Part shown: piece after piece, positions 1 to 8,837 of the stretch
Layout of the letters: every line of letters begins with the position of its first letter
Numbering within the stretch: the first letter of the stretch is position 1
Origin: Tillandsia leiboldiana
Lineage: Eukaryota; Streptophyta; Magnoliopsida; Poales; Bromeliaceae
Direction: 5' to 3'
Assembly (NCBI GenBank): GCA_029204045.2
Contig: CM055068.1
Coordinates: 35,541,345-35,605,344, forward strand
DNA length: 64,000 nucleotides
Position numbers and translations under genes: made by a program
The notes under the pieces: model-generated
The model's input: only the letters and a program-made list of their open reading frames with translations
Told to the model about the DNA's origin: nothing
Database searches by the model: none

Positions 1-794
1 TCCTCGAGAAAGATAAAAGATAATATAACAAGTAGTAGCTCCACATGTAGAGTACCGGGACCTTGTAGAGTGCACCGACCTCGCAGGATGGCGTGGTACG
101 GAGTTATCGCCTTGGGCGTGTTCCTTATGTGTTTACAGATGATTTCGAGTTGATTCGGATCGACGCGGAAGCCCCAGCTTGAATCGGAATTTTCCGGGCA
201 TTGTGCGCCATTAGAGGACTGGTTTGTTAGAGCCTCGACTCCACTGTTGTATGCAGAAAAATTGGAAAAGGTTTGGACATGTGTATTTTTAGTTTACAGT
301 GAAGTTCGGGAGGTTCCGGACTGATGCGGAGGCCCCGAGGGCAAAAAGTGAGTTGGAGTTGGCTTAAAATGGATTATTTAATTAATTAATTAAATTGGTT
401 AATTAGCCTGAGAGAGGGAATTTAGAAAAAAGAGAAAGATGAGAGAGGGAGTTGGATTGTAGATGTTGGTGTTGGTGTTGGAGTGTGGTTTAGGTTTTTT
501 AAGCTTGGTTTTGGTTGTGTTTCCTCTCTTTTCGTGCTGTTGAGCTGAGGCTTGGTATTTTGCACTGCGCGGAGCCGAGGCGCGGGCACGTGTGCGCGCG
601 TGTTGTGTGGTGACTGTGGAGTGAGCCGAAGCGCGCAGTTGTATTAGAGGACTCTCGAGGGACTTGTTCGAGCTTCCGGGGAATTCTCCGGGTTTCGCGA
701 CAGTGTTCGCGCGCGCGGGGCGCGGTTTTCGTTTTTCCGGCAGATTCGAGGCAGCGGGCGGTTCGGCGATTCACCGACTTCAGCGATTGCCTGC

Positions 795-816
795 GGAATG
801 CATTTGAGGTGGGTTG
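795..816 (+). promoter_or_regulatory. Splice-donor-like motif AGGTGGGT in LTR D
   Basis: The sequence reads GCATTTGAGGTGGGTTGG. The core AGGTGGGT, usually preceded by ATT, recurs in five LTR families of this window (also 12337-12351 minus, 62733-62750 plus, 46099-46110 minus with two repeats, 3463-3478 minus). AG/GT followed by GGGT resembles a weak 5' splice site. Function is inferred only. Confidence 0.35.
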
Positions 817-1260
817 GAATTTCTCCAAAATGTATGGAATGCCCTCTAAAGCTTCTGTATGCATGTTGATCATGTTAGTTTATCTGTTTTATGCTTGATA
901 AATCTGATAGTTGCCTAGAAAATTGTAGTAAGACGTTTATGAGCCCCTGTTATTTTTAGCATGATCTAGAAGTGTCTTGACACTAGACTGCATGATTATT
1001 TTGCATTGGATTGGGCATCTGAACCGCTTTAAAAATCGTCGGACGTGTCTTAATGAAAACCGGACTTTGAAAAATGTTTTTTTTTTAATGTTGAGAGCTT
1101 CCAGAGGGTTTGAGTAGGTTCAGGATGCATGTATACTCGTGCCGGAGGGCCGAGTGGATTTTTAGAGCATTGTGTGTCGAGTTTCTAGTGTCATGAGAGT
1201 TATACTTCCTTGTTGGGATTGATGGGATTATTCTAGATCATAGGTCGTGTTTTCTGATTT

Positions 1261-1445
1261 AGTGGTGGAGGTGGTTCTCCGACTTAACTTTGAGAGTTTT
1301 GGGGTTCTGGCAGATCGAGTCGTGGAGGTTTCCCGACTTAGCCATGTGTTGTGCATTATCAGATTGAGTCGTGGAGGGTTCTCCGACATAGCTGTGAGTG
1401 TTTGGGCTTTTTCTGATTGAGTCGTGGAGTCTTTTTCCGACTGAG
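1261..1445 (+). repeat. Hairpin-forming repeat array in LTR D (4 units, about 50 bp)
   Basis: Four units can be aligned. The clearest are AGTCG / CGACT at 1318-1322 and 1334-1338, GTCG / CGAC at 1368-1371 and 1384-1387, and AGTCG / CGACT at 1420-1424 and 1438-1442. Each loop begins TGGAG and ends in TCC or TTC. The first unit (1261) is imperfect. Related loops occur in the LARD LTR at 2833-3057. Confidence 0.6.
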
Positions 1446-1765
1446 TTGTGCTTTTTGAGCATCGAGTTGCCGATCTGTTTGATCGTGGATTATAGCCTGC
1501 ATGTGCCGCTTATGAGACAATTGAGACTGATGAGATACTTGAGTTCGGTGGGGTCGCTCCCCTCGAGCTACGCCCCGGGTGCGTGTTGTTGATGCGACTA
1601 GTTGATACACTAGAGTTCGCTTGAGATTGAGATAGTCCGTGTGGGACGCCCTACGTAAGTCCCGTCCCAGTGGGGATGAGGTGGCAGTAGGTTTGGCGCA
1701 GGCTTGACTGGACCCTATGTGGCAGTCATTGAGATTGGGTGATATGAGAGAGTGATTGCATAGTA

Positions 1766-1770
1766 TGTTC
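1766..1770. repeat. Target-site duplication TGTTC (left)
   Basis: TGTTC directly precedes the LTR start at 1771 and recurs at 11299-11303 directly after the second LTR. This defines the whole element as one insertion. Confidence 0.93.
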
Positions 1771-2832
1771 TGTCACGCCCCGGGGTCGAAACTGCGACCC
1801 GGGCTCGCCAACAGATCCGCCGTCTGTACGGAAACTGCCGTACAGACGAAGCGTCTAACCTGCAGAACGAATCAACTACAGTACACAGATATCAGAGCGG
1901 AAAGTAAACTACTAAAAATTGAAAACCAAACACTGTACAACTGAAAATAATACAATATCCATCTCCCAAATACGATCGTATACAAAGTCCTTTGATACAA
2001 AACTCAAAAGGGAGGTATCTCCAATAAATACATCAGTGTACAGACTCTCGATACAAGAATATCCTCACTACATCAGTCTCTCAAACTGTAGAATAAAGTA
2101 CAACTCTATACCTCACAACAAAGGTCTCTCAACAGAGGAAAAAGAAGTAAACTAATCTACTGAAGCTCTCCTCTGGAGGGGTACTGCTACACTCCAATGA
2201 CGGGTAGGGAACTAGCTCGCGACTCCCTCGACTCGGTCAGAAGGATCAGCAACTGGAGCAACAGGAACAGGAGAAGAAGTTCCTGGGGAAAAAGACACCA
2301 CGACGGGTGTGAGAACTACTTCCCACAGTAGTTCTCAGTGGGTGCCGTCAACAAGCCCAACGGTCTGCCCACCAAGTCTACTAGAGGTAAAGATAACAGA
2401 GCAATGAAATCTGAACAAGAAAAGCTGGAGCTACTCTACAGCTGCCATACCTCTATCTAGATACTCAAAAAGTGGAACAGATGAAAGTAAAAGAGACCAC
2501 TCGCACCCAAGGTGCTCAAAAGACCCAATGGAACTGACTGCCTCATAGGGTCCAGTCAAGCCTGCGCCTGTCGACTAGGAACGCGCCTGCCCACTACCAC
2601 ACATCCCCATGAGGACGGGATTTACGTGGGGCGTCCTGCCCGACTAACTCACTCCTCGCGCAAAACTGCCTCAACAGGCCCATCGTATCCACAGCGGCAT
2701 CTCAAGGACGCGACTCCAACTGAGGAAAACGGCGCGGCATAGAGTATCACAAACTGGCATAAGCAGGCTAGTCAAAATCCACGCTCACTCTCAGAACGGT
2801 AGGACTCAGGATCCCCAAATACCTCGCACAAC

Positions 2833-3057
2833 AGTCGGAGAACCCTCGACGACTCAGTTGCTCAGCTAACTCGAAACACGAGACACTAGCCTCTCCAACA
2901 GTTCGCAGCACAAAGCTCACTGGCTGGAGATACTCCACAGCCAGGAACGACCCACAACTCAGGGTAACAAAACAGGTCGGACAACACTCAACGACCTGGG
3001 ACCGCCGTCAACCCCAACGGTTCCCAACAATACGGACCGGAAGATACTCGACGGCCC
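2833..3057 (-). repeat. Hairpin array with varying stems in the LARD 3' LTR (4 units)
   Basis: Four inverted repeats have similar 11-12-nt loops but different stems: AGTCG/CGACT (2833-2837 with 2850-2854), CTGGCTG/CAGCCAG (2920-2926 with 2938-2944), CAGGTCG/CGACCTG (2973-2979 with 2992-2998) and GGACCG/CGGCCC (3034-3039 with 3052-3057, one pair a G.U in the sense RNA). Sense loops read TCGAGGGTTCTC, TGGAGTATCTC, TTGAGTGTTGTC and TCGAGTATCTTC, consensus TNGAG...TC. Confidence 0.65.
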
Positions 3058-3462
3058 GGGACTACCGTTTACCCAAACGGCTCCCCGCATAGATAAGCAA
3101 CCCGCTACAACTACCAGACTCCACTCTGCTCCCAAGCAAGAGTGCAAAAGCATCCCACACTAAAAGCAAGTCCCGACCTCTCGGCCCACTACCCGGGCGA
3201 GAAAACACTATGTCCAGGGATGAAAGAACAGTGTGGATGTCTAAGCATAAATAACCCTAGCCCAAGTGAGGGTTTTCTACTGGTCTGGTTACACATGCAA
3301 CGTATGACGGGGGTGCTAGGTCAAGTTCCAAGATAACCACATTAACCGATAATAAAGGGATAGCCATTCCAACAATCTAGCATGTTACACAAGGAAATAA
3401 ACTATCATGCATAGTCCTACATTAATAGAATTAATGTACATTCCATAAAACTTGGAGATAAG

Positions 3463-3478
3463 GCCACCCACCTCGATT
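3463..3478 (-). promoter_or_regulatory. Splice-donor-like motif AGGTGGGT in the LARD 3' LTR
   Basis: On the minus strand this reads AAATCGAGGTGGGTGG. It is the same core motif as in four other LTR families here and is repeated in the other LTR near 9652-9667. The function is a guess. Confidence 0.35.
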
Positions 3479-3520
3479 TGCCACCAATTGCTCGTAGACA
3501 CTTGCAATTGGCCTCCACGT

Positions 3521-3931
3521 GATCCGCACGCAAAACGGGGCACGCCGTCGGAGTCCGCACGCAAAACGGAGCACGCCACCGTAGTTCGCACGCAAAACGG
3601 AGCACGCTGCCGGAGTCCGCACCAAAAACGGAGTCTGCACGTGAAACGGTGCACGGCGCCGGAGTCCGCACGCAAAACGGTGCACGGTGCCGGAATCCGT
3701 AAGCAAAATGGAGTCCGCACGCAAAACGGTGCACGGTGCCGGAGTCCGCACGCAAAACGGTGCACGGTGCCAGGATCCGCACGCAAAACGGAGTCCGCAC
3801 GCAAAACGGTGCACGGTGCCGGAGTCCGCACGCAAAACGGTGCACGGTGCCGGAGTCCGCACGCAAAACGGAGTCCGCACGCAAAACGGTGCACGGTGCC
3901 GGAGTCCGCACGCAAAACGGTGCACGGTGCC
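3521..3931. repeat. Minisatellite, about 30-bp unit (GCACGCAAAACGGTGCACGG)
   Basis: Around a dozen tandem units contain GTCCGCACGCAAAACGG followed by either TGCACGGTGCCG or AG. Long open frames exist on both strands only because the repeat lacks stops. The same array is present in the other LTR at 9710-10120. Confidence 0.9.
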
Positions 3932-5109
3932 CAACACAGAAAAGAGCAAGGTGGTTAATTACAGTCCAAAAGAACGCTCCAAAAACTGTACAAAAATACA
4001 GAAAAACCAACACACGGGACCCACCCGTTTGCGCCGCCGTCGCCGAAACGCTCCGCCGGGCGACCTCGCACGCAAAACGAGGTCCACGACGCACCGCCGC
4101 ACCTCACGCAACCTCCTCCCTCACTCCCTCTCGCTCTCGGGTGCAGAAGAAAGAAAGAAAGGGAGAAAAATGGTGCTCGGGGGAGAAAGAAGAAGAAGAA
4201 AAGGAGGAGAAGAAAGGGCTGGTCCACGGTGCACCGGTCCACGGTGCACCGGCCAATCGGGAGCCACCCCAGCCGGCTCACAAGGTCGGGGCGCGTGCAC
4301 CGGGTCCACGGACGCGCCCCGGGTGCCACGCGGCACGCGGTAACGCGCCCGCCACACGGGCGCGTTACACCGCGCCCGCGGCAGGCGCGGGACACGCGCG
4401 CGCCACACAGGCGCGTGCCCCCGCGCCCGCGCGGCAGCCAACGGGGGCCCGCCACGTGGCGGCCCCCGCGTGAACCCCGCCGAAGGCGCGTCTGCCCTGT
4501 CGCGTCCGTACGCCCTCGAGCAGCGCGCCGCACCACCTTGATCTCCGTGCCGTCGCCTCGCCTCGGGATTCGTGCCGCGTCGTCTCGAAAAACGCGCACT
4601 TCATCCGGGCTCCAAAACAAACAAGTGAATAGTCCATTCTTAGCGATTTCGCGCGCTGAATCCAAAAACGATGTCCATTTCTGCAAATTCTCATCCGAAA
4701 ATTGCAGAGTGCCCCCGGATAGCCCACTCGATCCGATTTTCGCGCCGGGTCCATTTTTAAAGTCCGATTTGCCAAATTCTAACTCTAAAAATTCCCGAAG
4801 GCGACCGGAGAGGTAAACTCTTATCCAAACTTCGCCCGGAGTCCAATTTTGACATCTGAGTCGCGCGAAACCACATCCAAGCACCCGACGGGTCATCCTA
4901 TTTCCCACGGGATCTCAAATTAAGCCCGAAGTCCACCACTTGTGTCCAAATTGCGCGCAACCCACACAGGCCTCCAGTGATGCAAGCAAATCCCAAATTG
5001 CATCACAAATCCATTTCTGGGCCCCCAACACGCGCACCAACACCCCCAACGGCGACCGAAAGCTGCCCAACATCCAGCAACCCTACGCGGGGGATTCCGG
5101 GACCTCACA

Positions 5110-5147
5110 TCCTCCCCCACTAAAAGAAAGTTTCGTCCTCGAAACTA
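5110..5147 (-). other. Polypurine tract and relic of the pol C-terminus
   Basis: The reverse complement reads AGTGGGGGAGGA directly against the 3' LTR, a typical plus-strand primer. Just upstream the minus strand encodes SFEDETFF and a stop. An ending with FEDE or FRDE before the PPT is, as I recall it, typical of Tekay/Del chromoviruses, so this is probably the last trace of a lost pol. Confidence 0.7.
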
Positions 5148-5861
5148 GATCAAGCCCATCAGGAGTCAAGAATACCACGGCTAGGTATCTAACAATACGC
5201 CTCCAGCTCCCCCCACTCGCTCCTCGTGATTACTCCGCGACAACAACAACAAGTACGGTATGACCCGATGTGCAATTCTCTCATCCATCGAGCCAGAAAT
5301 TGCAACGGGCGTCCCTTGTACTCCAATAATCACAGATCTCAAAGGAGCAAGTAAATCACGGGCGAGGAAAAACACATCACTACTGAGCTGAGACGTGAAA
5401 AACCAAGGGCTCCATTAAAAGGCTGGGGGAAAACTGAAATAACCACAAGTGTAATACGCACCAAACCACATCATGGTGCCACCCTCAACAAGACGACCCG
5501 AAGCATATCTGCAGACTCGTCCAATAAGGAAGGGAAATCCAATAAGTTGGGGTCTTCACTCGGTTACCTCCCAATCCGAAACCACTCGAGTGGACAACAC
5601 AACTGCAGGCTACCCTCAAAAAGGATCCACAAGAGACACAATCTCGTGCCACAGTTGGTCGCTCAAAATGCTATCATAACCCCAACGGACCCACGGGTCG
5701 AAGTCGATCCCTCAACTAATAAAGAACACCCTGACGGGAACCAAACCGTCGGTGAACGGGACTGGAAACTGGCTCACAAGGCGATCATAAAGCTGATGCC
5801 CAAACTCGCAGTCCAAGTCCAAAACATCCACAAAACTCTCACCGTTGTATACCTACAACGT
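5148..5861. other. LARD internal region, no recognised gene
   Basis: About 0.7 kb of non-repetitive internal sequence lies between the PPT side and the 27-bp array. A plus-strand frame running into the array (5547-6920) is antisense to the element and I do not consider it a gene. Confidence 0.6.
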
Positions 5862-6567
5862 GGCATCACTGCCGTGCACCAACGGCATGGCATCACCACC
5901 GTGTATCAACGGTGTGGCGTCATCACCGTGTATCAACGGTGTGGCATCACTGCCGTGTATCAACGGTGTGGCATCATCACCGTGTATCAACGGTGTGGCA
6001 TCACTGCCGTGTATCAACGGTGTGGCATCACCACCGTGTATCAACGGTGTGGCATCACTGCCGTGCACCAACGGCGTGGCATCACCACCGTGTATCAACG
6101 GTGTGGCATCACCACCGTGTATCAACGGTGTGGCATCACCACCGTGTATCAACGGTGTGGCATCATCACCGTGTATCAACGGTGTGGCATCACTGCCGTG
6201 TATCAACGGTGTGGCATCATCACCGTGTATCAACGGTGTGGCATCACTGCCGTGCACCAACGGCGTGGCATCACCACCGTGTATCAACGGTGTGGCATCA
6301 CCACCGTGTATCAACGGTGTGGCATCACTGCCGTGCACCAACGGCGTGGCATCACCACCGTGTATCAACGGTGTGGCATCACCACCGTGTATCAACGGTG
6401 TGGCATCACTACCGTGTATCAACGGTGTGGCATCATCACCGTGTATCAACGGTGTGGCATCACTGCCGTGTATCAACGGCGTGGCATCACCACCGTGTAT
6501 CAACGGTGTGGCATCACCACCGTGTATCAACGGTGTGGCATCACCACCGTGTATCAACGGTGTGGCA
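5862..6567. repeat. 27-bp minisatellite, about 26 units
   Basis: The unit is close to GGCATCACCACCGTGTATCA plus ACGGTGT, in types with ACCG...CGGT or GCCG...CGGC arms around TGTATCAA or TGCACCAA. The 27-bp period is a multiple of three and the unit lacks stops, so several frames stay open on both strands, giving 9-residue repeats such as ITTVYQRCG (plus) and DATPLIHGG (minus). The arms can pair as small hairpins. Confidence 0.95.
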
Positions 6568-7029
6568 TCCTCAAGCATCAAGGCCTCAGATCCTCACAGT
6601 ACTATACCCAACACTACCTCGAAATCCCGGAGCTGAGAAAGAGCCGAAAGATCAAAAGGCAAAAAAAAACCAGGGCCCTAACTGCACTGGGCAGGACCAA
6701 CAACACTCATCTATGTGCAACACGTGATCAGGTATCTGAACCTCACGAGCACAAGCTAAGGGTCCTATCTCTAGCCCATACAACAAAGCAAATGCCCTAC
6801 AGAAGAAAAGAATGCGATGCTCCGGTAACAAATAACGCTCAAGTGCGTGAAGGGGAGATAAGATTAGTATCTGCCACCACGTGGCTAGCTGTCCCCGAAT
6901 CCTCATCCTGTGCGACATAGACGTTCTCGCTCGGGGTGGTCGTTCGTCGGACAGCCGCGAAGAAGTGGCCCTAAATATCTGGCCATAACCTGTCGAAGCT
7001 CCGCCTGTTTGGAAGAGCGGAGGAGGAGG

Positions 7030-7720
7030 AGCCGAAGCTGCCAACGCGACTGATGACCCCGCTTTAGGACAAGACCATGATCTGTGTCCTGCCTGTGGTC
7101 ACACTGCTGCGCAAAAAATGCGGCCCACCACCAAGGACACAGTCATCCCGCTGCTGCTGCGGACACATCGGCTGCGGAGAACCTCCTGGTCTCTATCTCC
7201 CCTGAGACTCACGACCCTCAGACTGGGATCGTGGCGGCCCCGGGGGCTCGATCTACTCGACTGTCCAAACTCAGGCGGCACTGGATGCCTCTCCCCGGAG
7301 CTGGTCCCTGGCGCTCCGTCTATCTCTGACATGATCACTGATCCTCGGTCAACCCGCTAAGCATGCCCAATCGCTGCATCTAACGTTGGCACCCGCCGAG
7401 AATACACCAAGTGATAGATATTCCACTGCAGTCCTTTCTCAACTAGCTCAACATCCTGGATCTCATCCAGAAGACATGGGGTACACCACTCAACAATCGC
7501 AAAACTCGTGAACATACTCCAGAAGAGGTCGACTCCCCCGCTGCAGGAGTCTAAGATCCCCTTCCAGTTTCTGCTTACACTGTCAGGAAAATTGGCCCTG
7601 AGTAGCAAAGCACGAAACTGGTTCCAAGTCAACAACCGAGCTCCTGGTAGTCCAACAGGACGAACTCGACGCCACCAAATCTTGGCGTCCTGTCAGACCA
7701 TCTCAAACTCAGTAAAGCAA
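7030..7720 (-). pseudogene. Degenerate Ty3/gypsy gag remnant
   Basis: Minus-strand reading shows the core of a gypsy Gag (retrotransposon gag family): a tryptophan-rich start with IWWRRVRP, then TWNQFRALL, then LLDEIQDVELVEKGLQW, near 7357-7720. Further on, around 7080-7120, PQAGHRSWSCPKAG looks like the second half of a CCHC zinc knuckle with an in-frame TGA where a cysteine is expected. The frame is broken several times and no protease, RT or integrase follows. In an intact relative Gag would build the particle and the knuckle would bind genomic RNA. Family assignment is by pattern only and needs a profile search. Confidence 0.6.
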
Positions 7721-7723
7721 CCA

Positions 7724-8503
7724 CCTGGTAACTCGACCGGGGCATGTACCCACCTGGTAACCCGGCCAGGGGTATGTACCCATCTGGTAGCTCGGCCAGT
7801 GGAAGGTGTCCTCCTGGTAACTCGGCCAGGGCATGTGTCCTCCTGGTAACTCAGCCAGGGCATGTGCCCACCTGGTAACTCAGCCAGGAGTAATGTATCC
7901 ATCTGGTAGCTCGGCCATTGAAAAGTGTCCTCCTGGTAACTCGGCCAGGGAAAATGCCCTCCTGGTAACTCAGCCAGGGAAAATGCCCTCCTGGTAACTC
8001 AGCCAGGGAAAAATGCCCTCCTGGTAACTCAGCCAGGGAAAATGCCCTTCTGGTAACTCAGCCAGGGAAAATGCCCTCCTGGTAACTCAGCCAGGGAAAA
8101 TGCCCTCCTGGTAACTCAGCCAGGGAAAACGCTCTCCTGGTAACTCAGCCAGGGAATACGCTCTCCTGGTGACTCAGCCAGGGAAAATGCCCTCCTGGTA
8201 ACTCAGCCAGGGAAAATGCCCTCCTGGTAACTCAGCCAGGGAAAAATGCCCTCCTGGTAACTCAGCCAGGGAAAATGCCCTCCTAGTAACTCAGCCAGGG
8301 AAAATGCCCTCCTGGTAACTCAGCCAGGGAAAATGCCCTCCTGGTAACTCAGCCAGGGAAAACGCTCTCCTGGTAACTCAGCCAGGGAATACGCTCTCCT
8401 GGTGACTCAGCCAGGGAAAATGCCCTCCTGGTAACTCAGCCAGGGAAAATGCTCTCCTGGTAACTCAGCCAGGGAATACGCTCTCCTGGTGACTCAGCCA
8501 GGG
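7724..8503. repeat. 28-29-bp minisatellite (CTCCTGGTAACTCAGCCAGG), about 27 units
   Basis: The tandem unit is CCTGGTAACTCAGCCAGGGA plus AAATGCCCT, with minor variants (CATCTGGTAGCTCGGCCAG near the left end). Each unit holds a CCTGG/CCAGG inverted repeat around TAACTCAG. In the element's sense it lies between the PBS and the gag remnant, i.e. in the RNA leader. Confidence 0.95.
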
Positions 8504-8817
8504 CGGGGTGTGTCCTTTTTCACAACACGATGTCGCAGGGGTATCGCAACCCACTGCAAAACAACAAATGTCAGGACACAACAACCATACGACCCAATCC
8601 AGCGAAAGTCTAAGACATGTCATCCATTCCATAGCATTATGTTGTCGCAGCCAACATAATCGCTTAGGAAAGTAAACATGGCAAACACTCATCCCATCTC
8701 TTGGGAGAGGTAAAAACTCAATCAAGACTCTCGCTAAAAGTCACGACTATCACGTAGTCATCCTAATGTCCAACCGCAAGCCTAGGGTTTCTAAGTCCAT
8801 CACGACCTACAACCTAG
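8504..8817. other. LARD leader next to the PBS, no gene seen
   Basis: Unique sequence between the 29-bp array and the PBS. Only short unsupported ORFs are present. Confidence 0.6.
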
Positions 8818-8829
8818 GCTCTGATACCA
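8818..8829 (-). other. Primer-binding site (initiator tRNA-Met)
   Basis: The reverse complement reads TGGTATCAGAGC, matching the 3' end of plant initiator tRNA-Met. It lies 8 bases inside the 5' LTR at 8838. Confidence 0.9.
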
Positions 8830-8837
8830 CTCTAATC

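Larger units (their letters stand above)
1..1770 (+). mobile_element. LTR 'D', left portion (plus orientation, gypsy-type, split by a LARD)
   Basis: This is the left part of a long terminal repeat that resumes at 11304 and ends at 11947 with a CCCCGGGGCATGACA terminus, the mirror of the TGTCACGCCCCGGGG start of the minus-strand LTRs nearby. Positions 1640-1740 match, in reverse complement, about 2530-2650 of the LARD LTR, so the two are diverged relatives. Nothing looks coding; short ORFs here are fragmentary. It is truncated by the window edge, so I cannot tell whether it is a 3' LTR or a solo LTR; no PBS follows its end, which argues against a 5' LTR. Confidence 0.7.
1771..5109 (-). repeat. 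LARD 3' LTR (3339 bp)
   Basis: This is the longer of the two LTRs. It starts TGTCACGCCCCGGGG and ends GGGACCTCACA. It is nearly identical to 8838-11298 except for about 878 bp (2166-3043) absent from that copy. It contains the hairpin array at 2833-3057, a roughly 30-bp minisatellite at 3521-3931 and a GC-rich stretch at 4000-4560. ORFs here on both strands come from repeat and GC-rich sequence and are not annotated. Confidence 0.88.

Noticed and set aside
3385..4908. Many overlapping ORFs on both strands in the LARD LTR (repeated at 9620-11097)
   Set aside because: They come from the 30-bp minisatellite and GC-rich LTR sequence; composition is low-complexity Arg/Ala/Pro and overlapping frames conflict.
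5547..6920. 457-codon plus-strand ORF and companions over the 27-bp array
   Set aside because: The repeat period is a multiple of three and lacks stops, so several frames are open on both strands; there is no start context, domain or non-repeat coding part.
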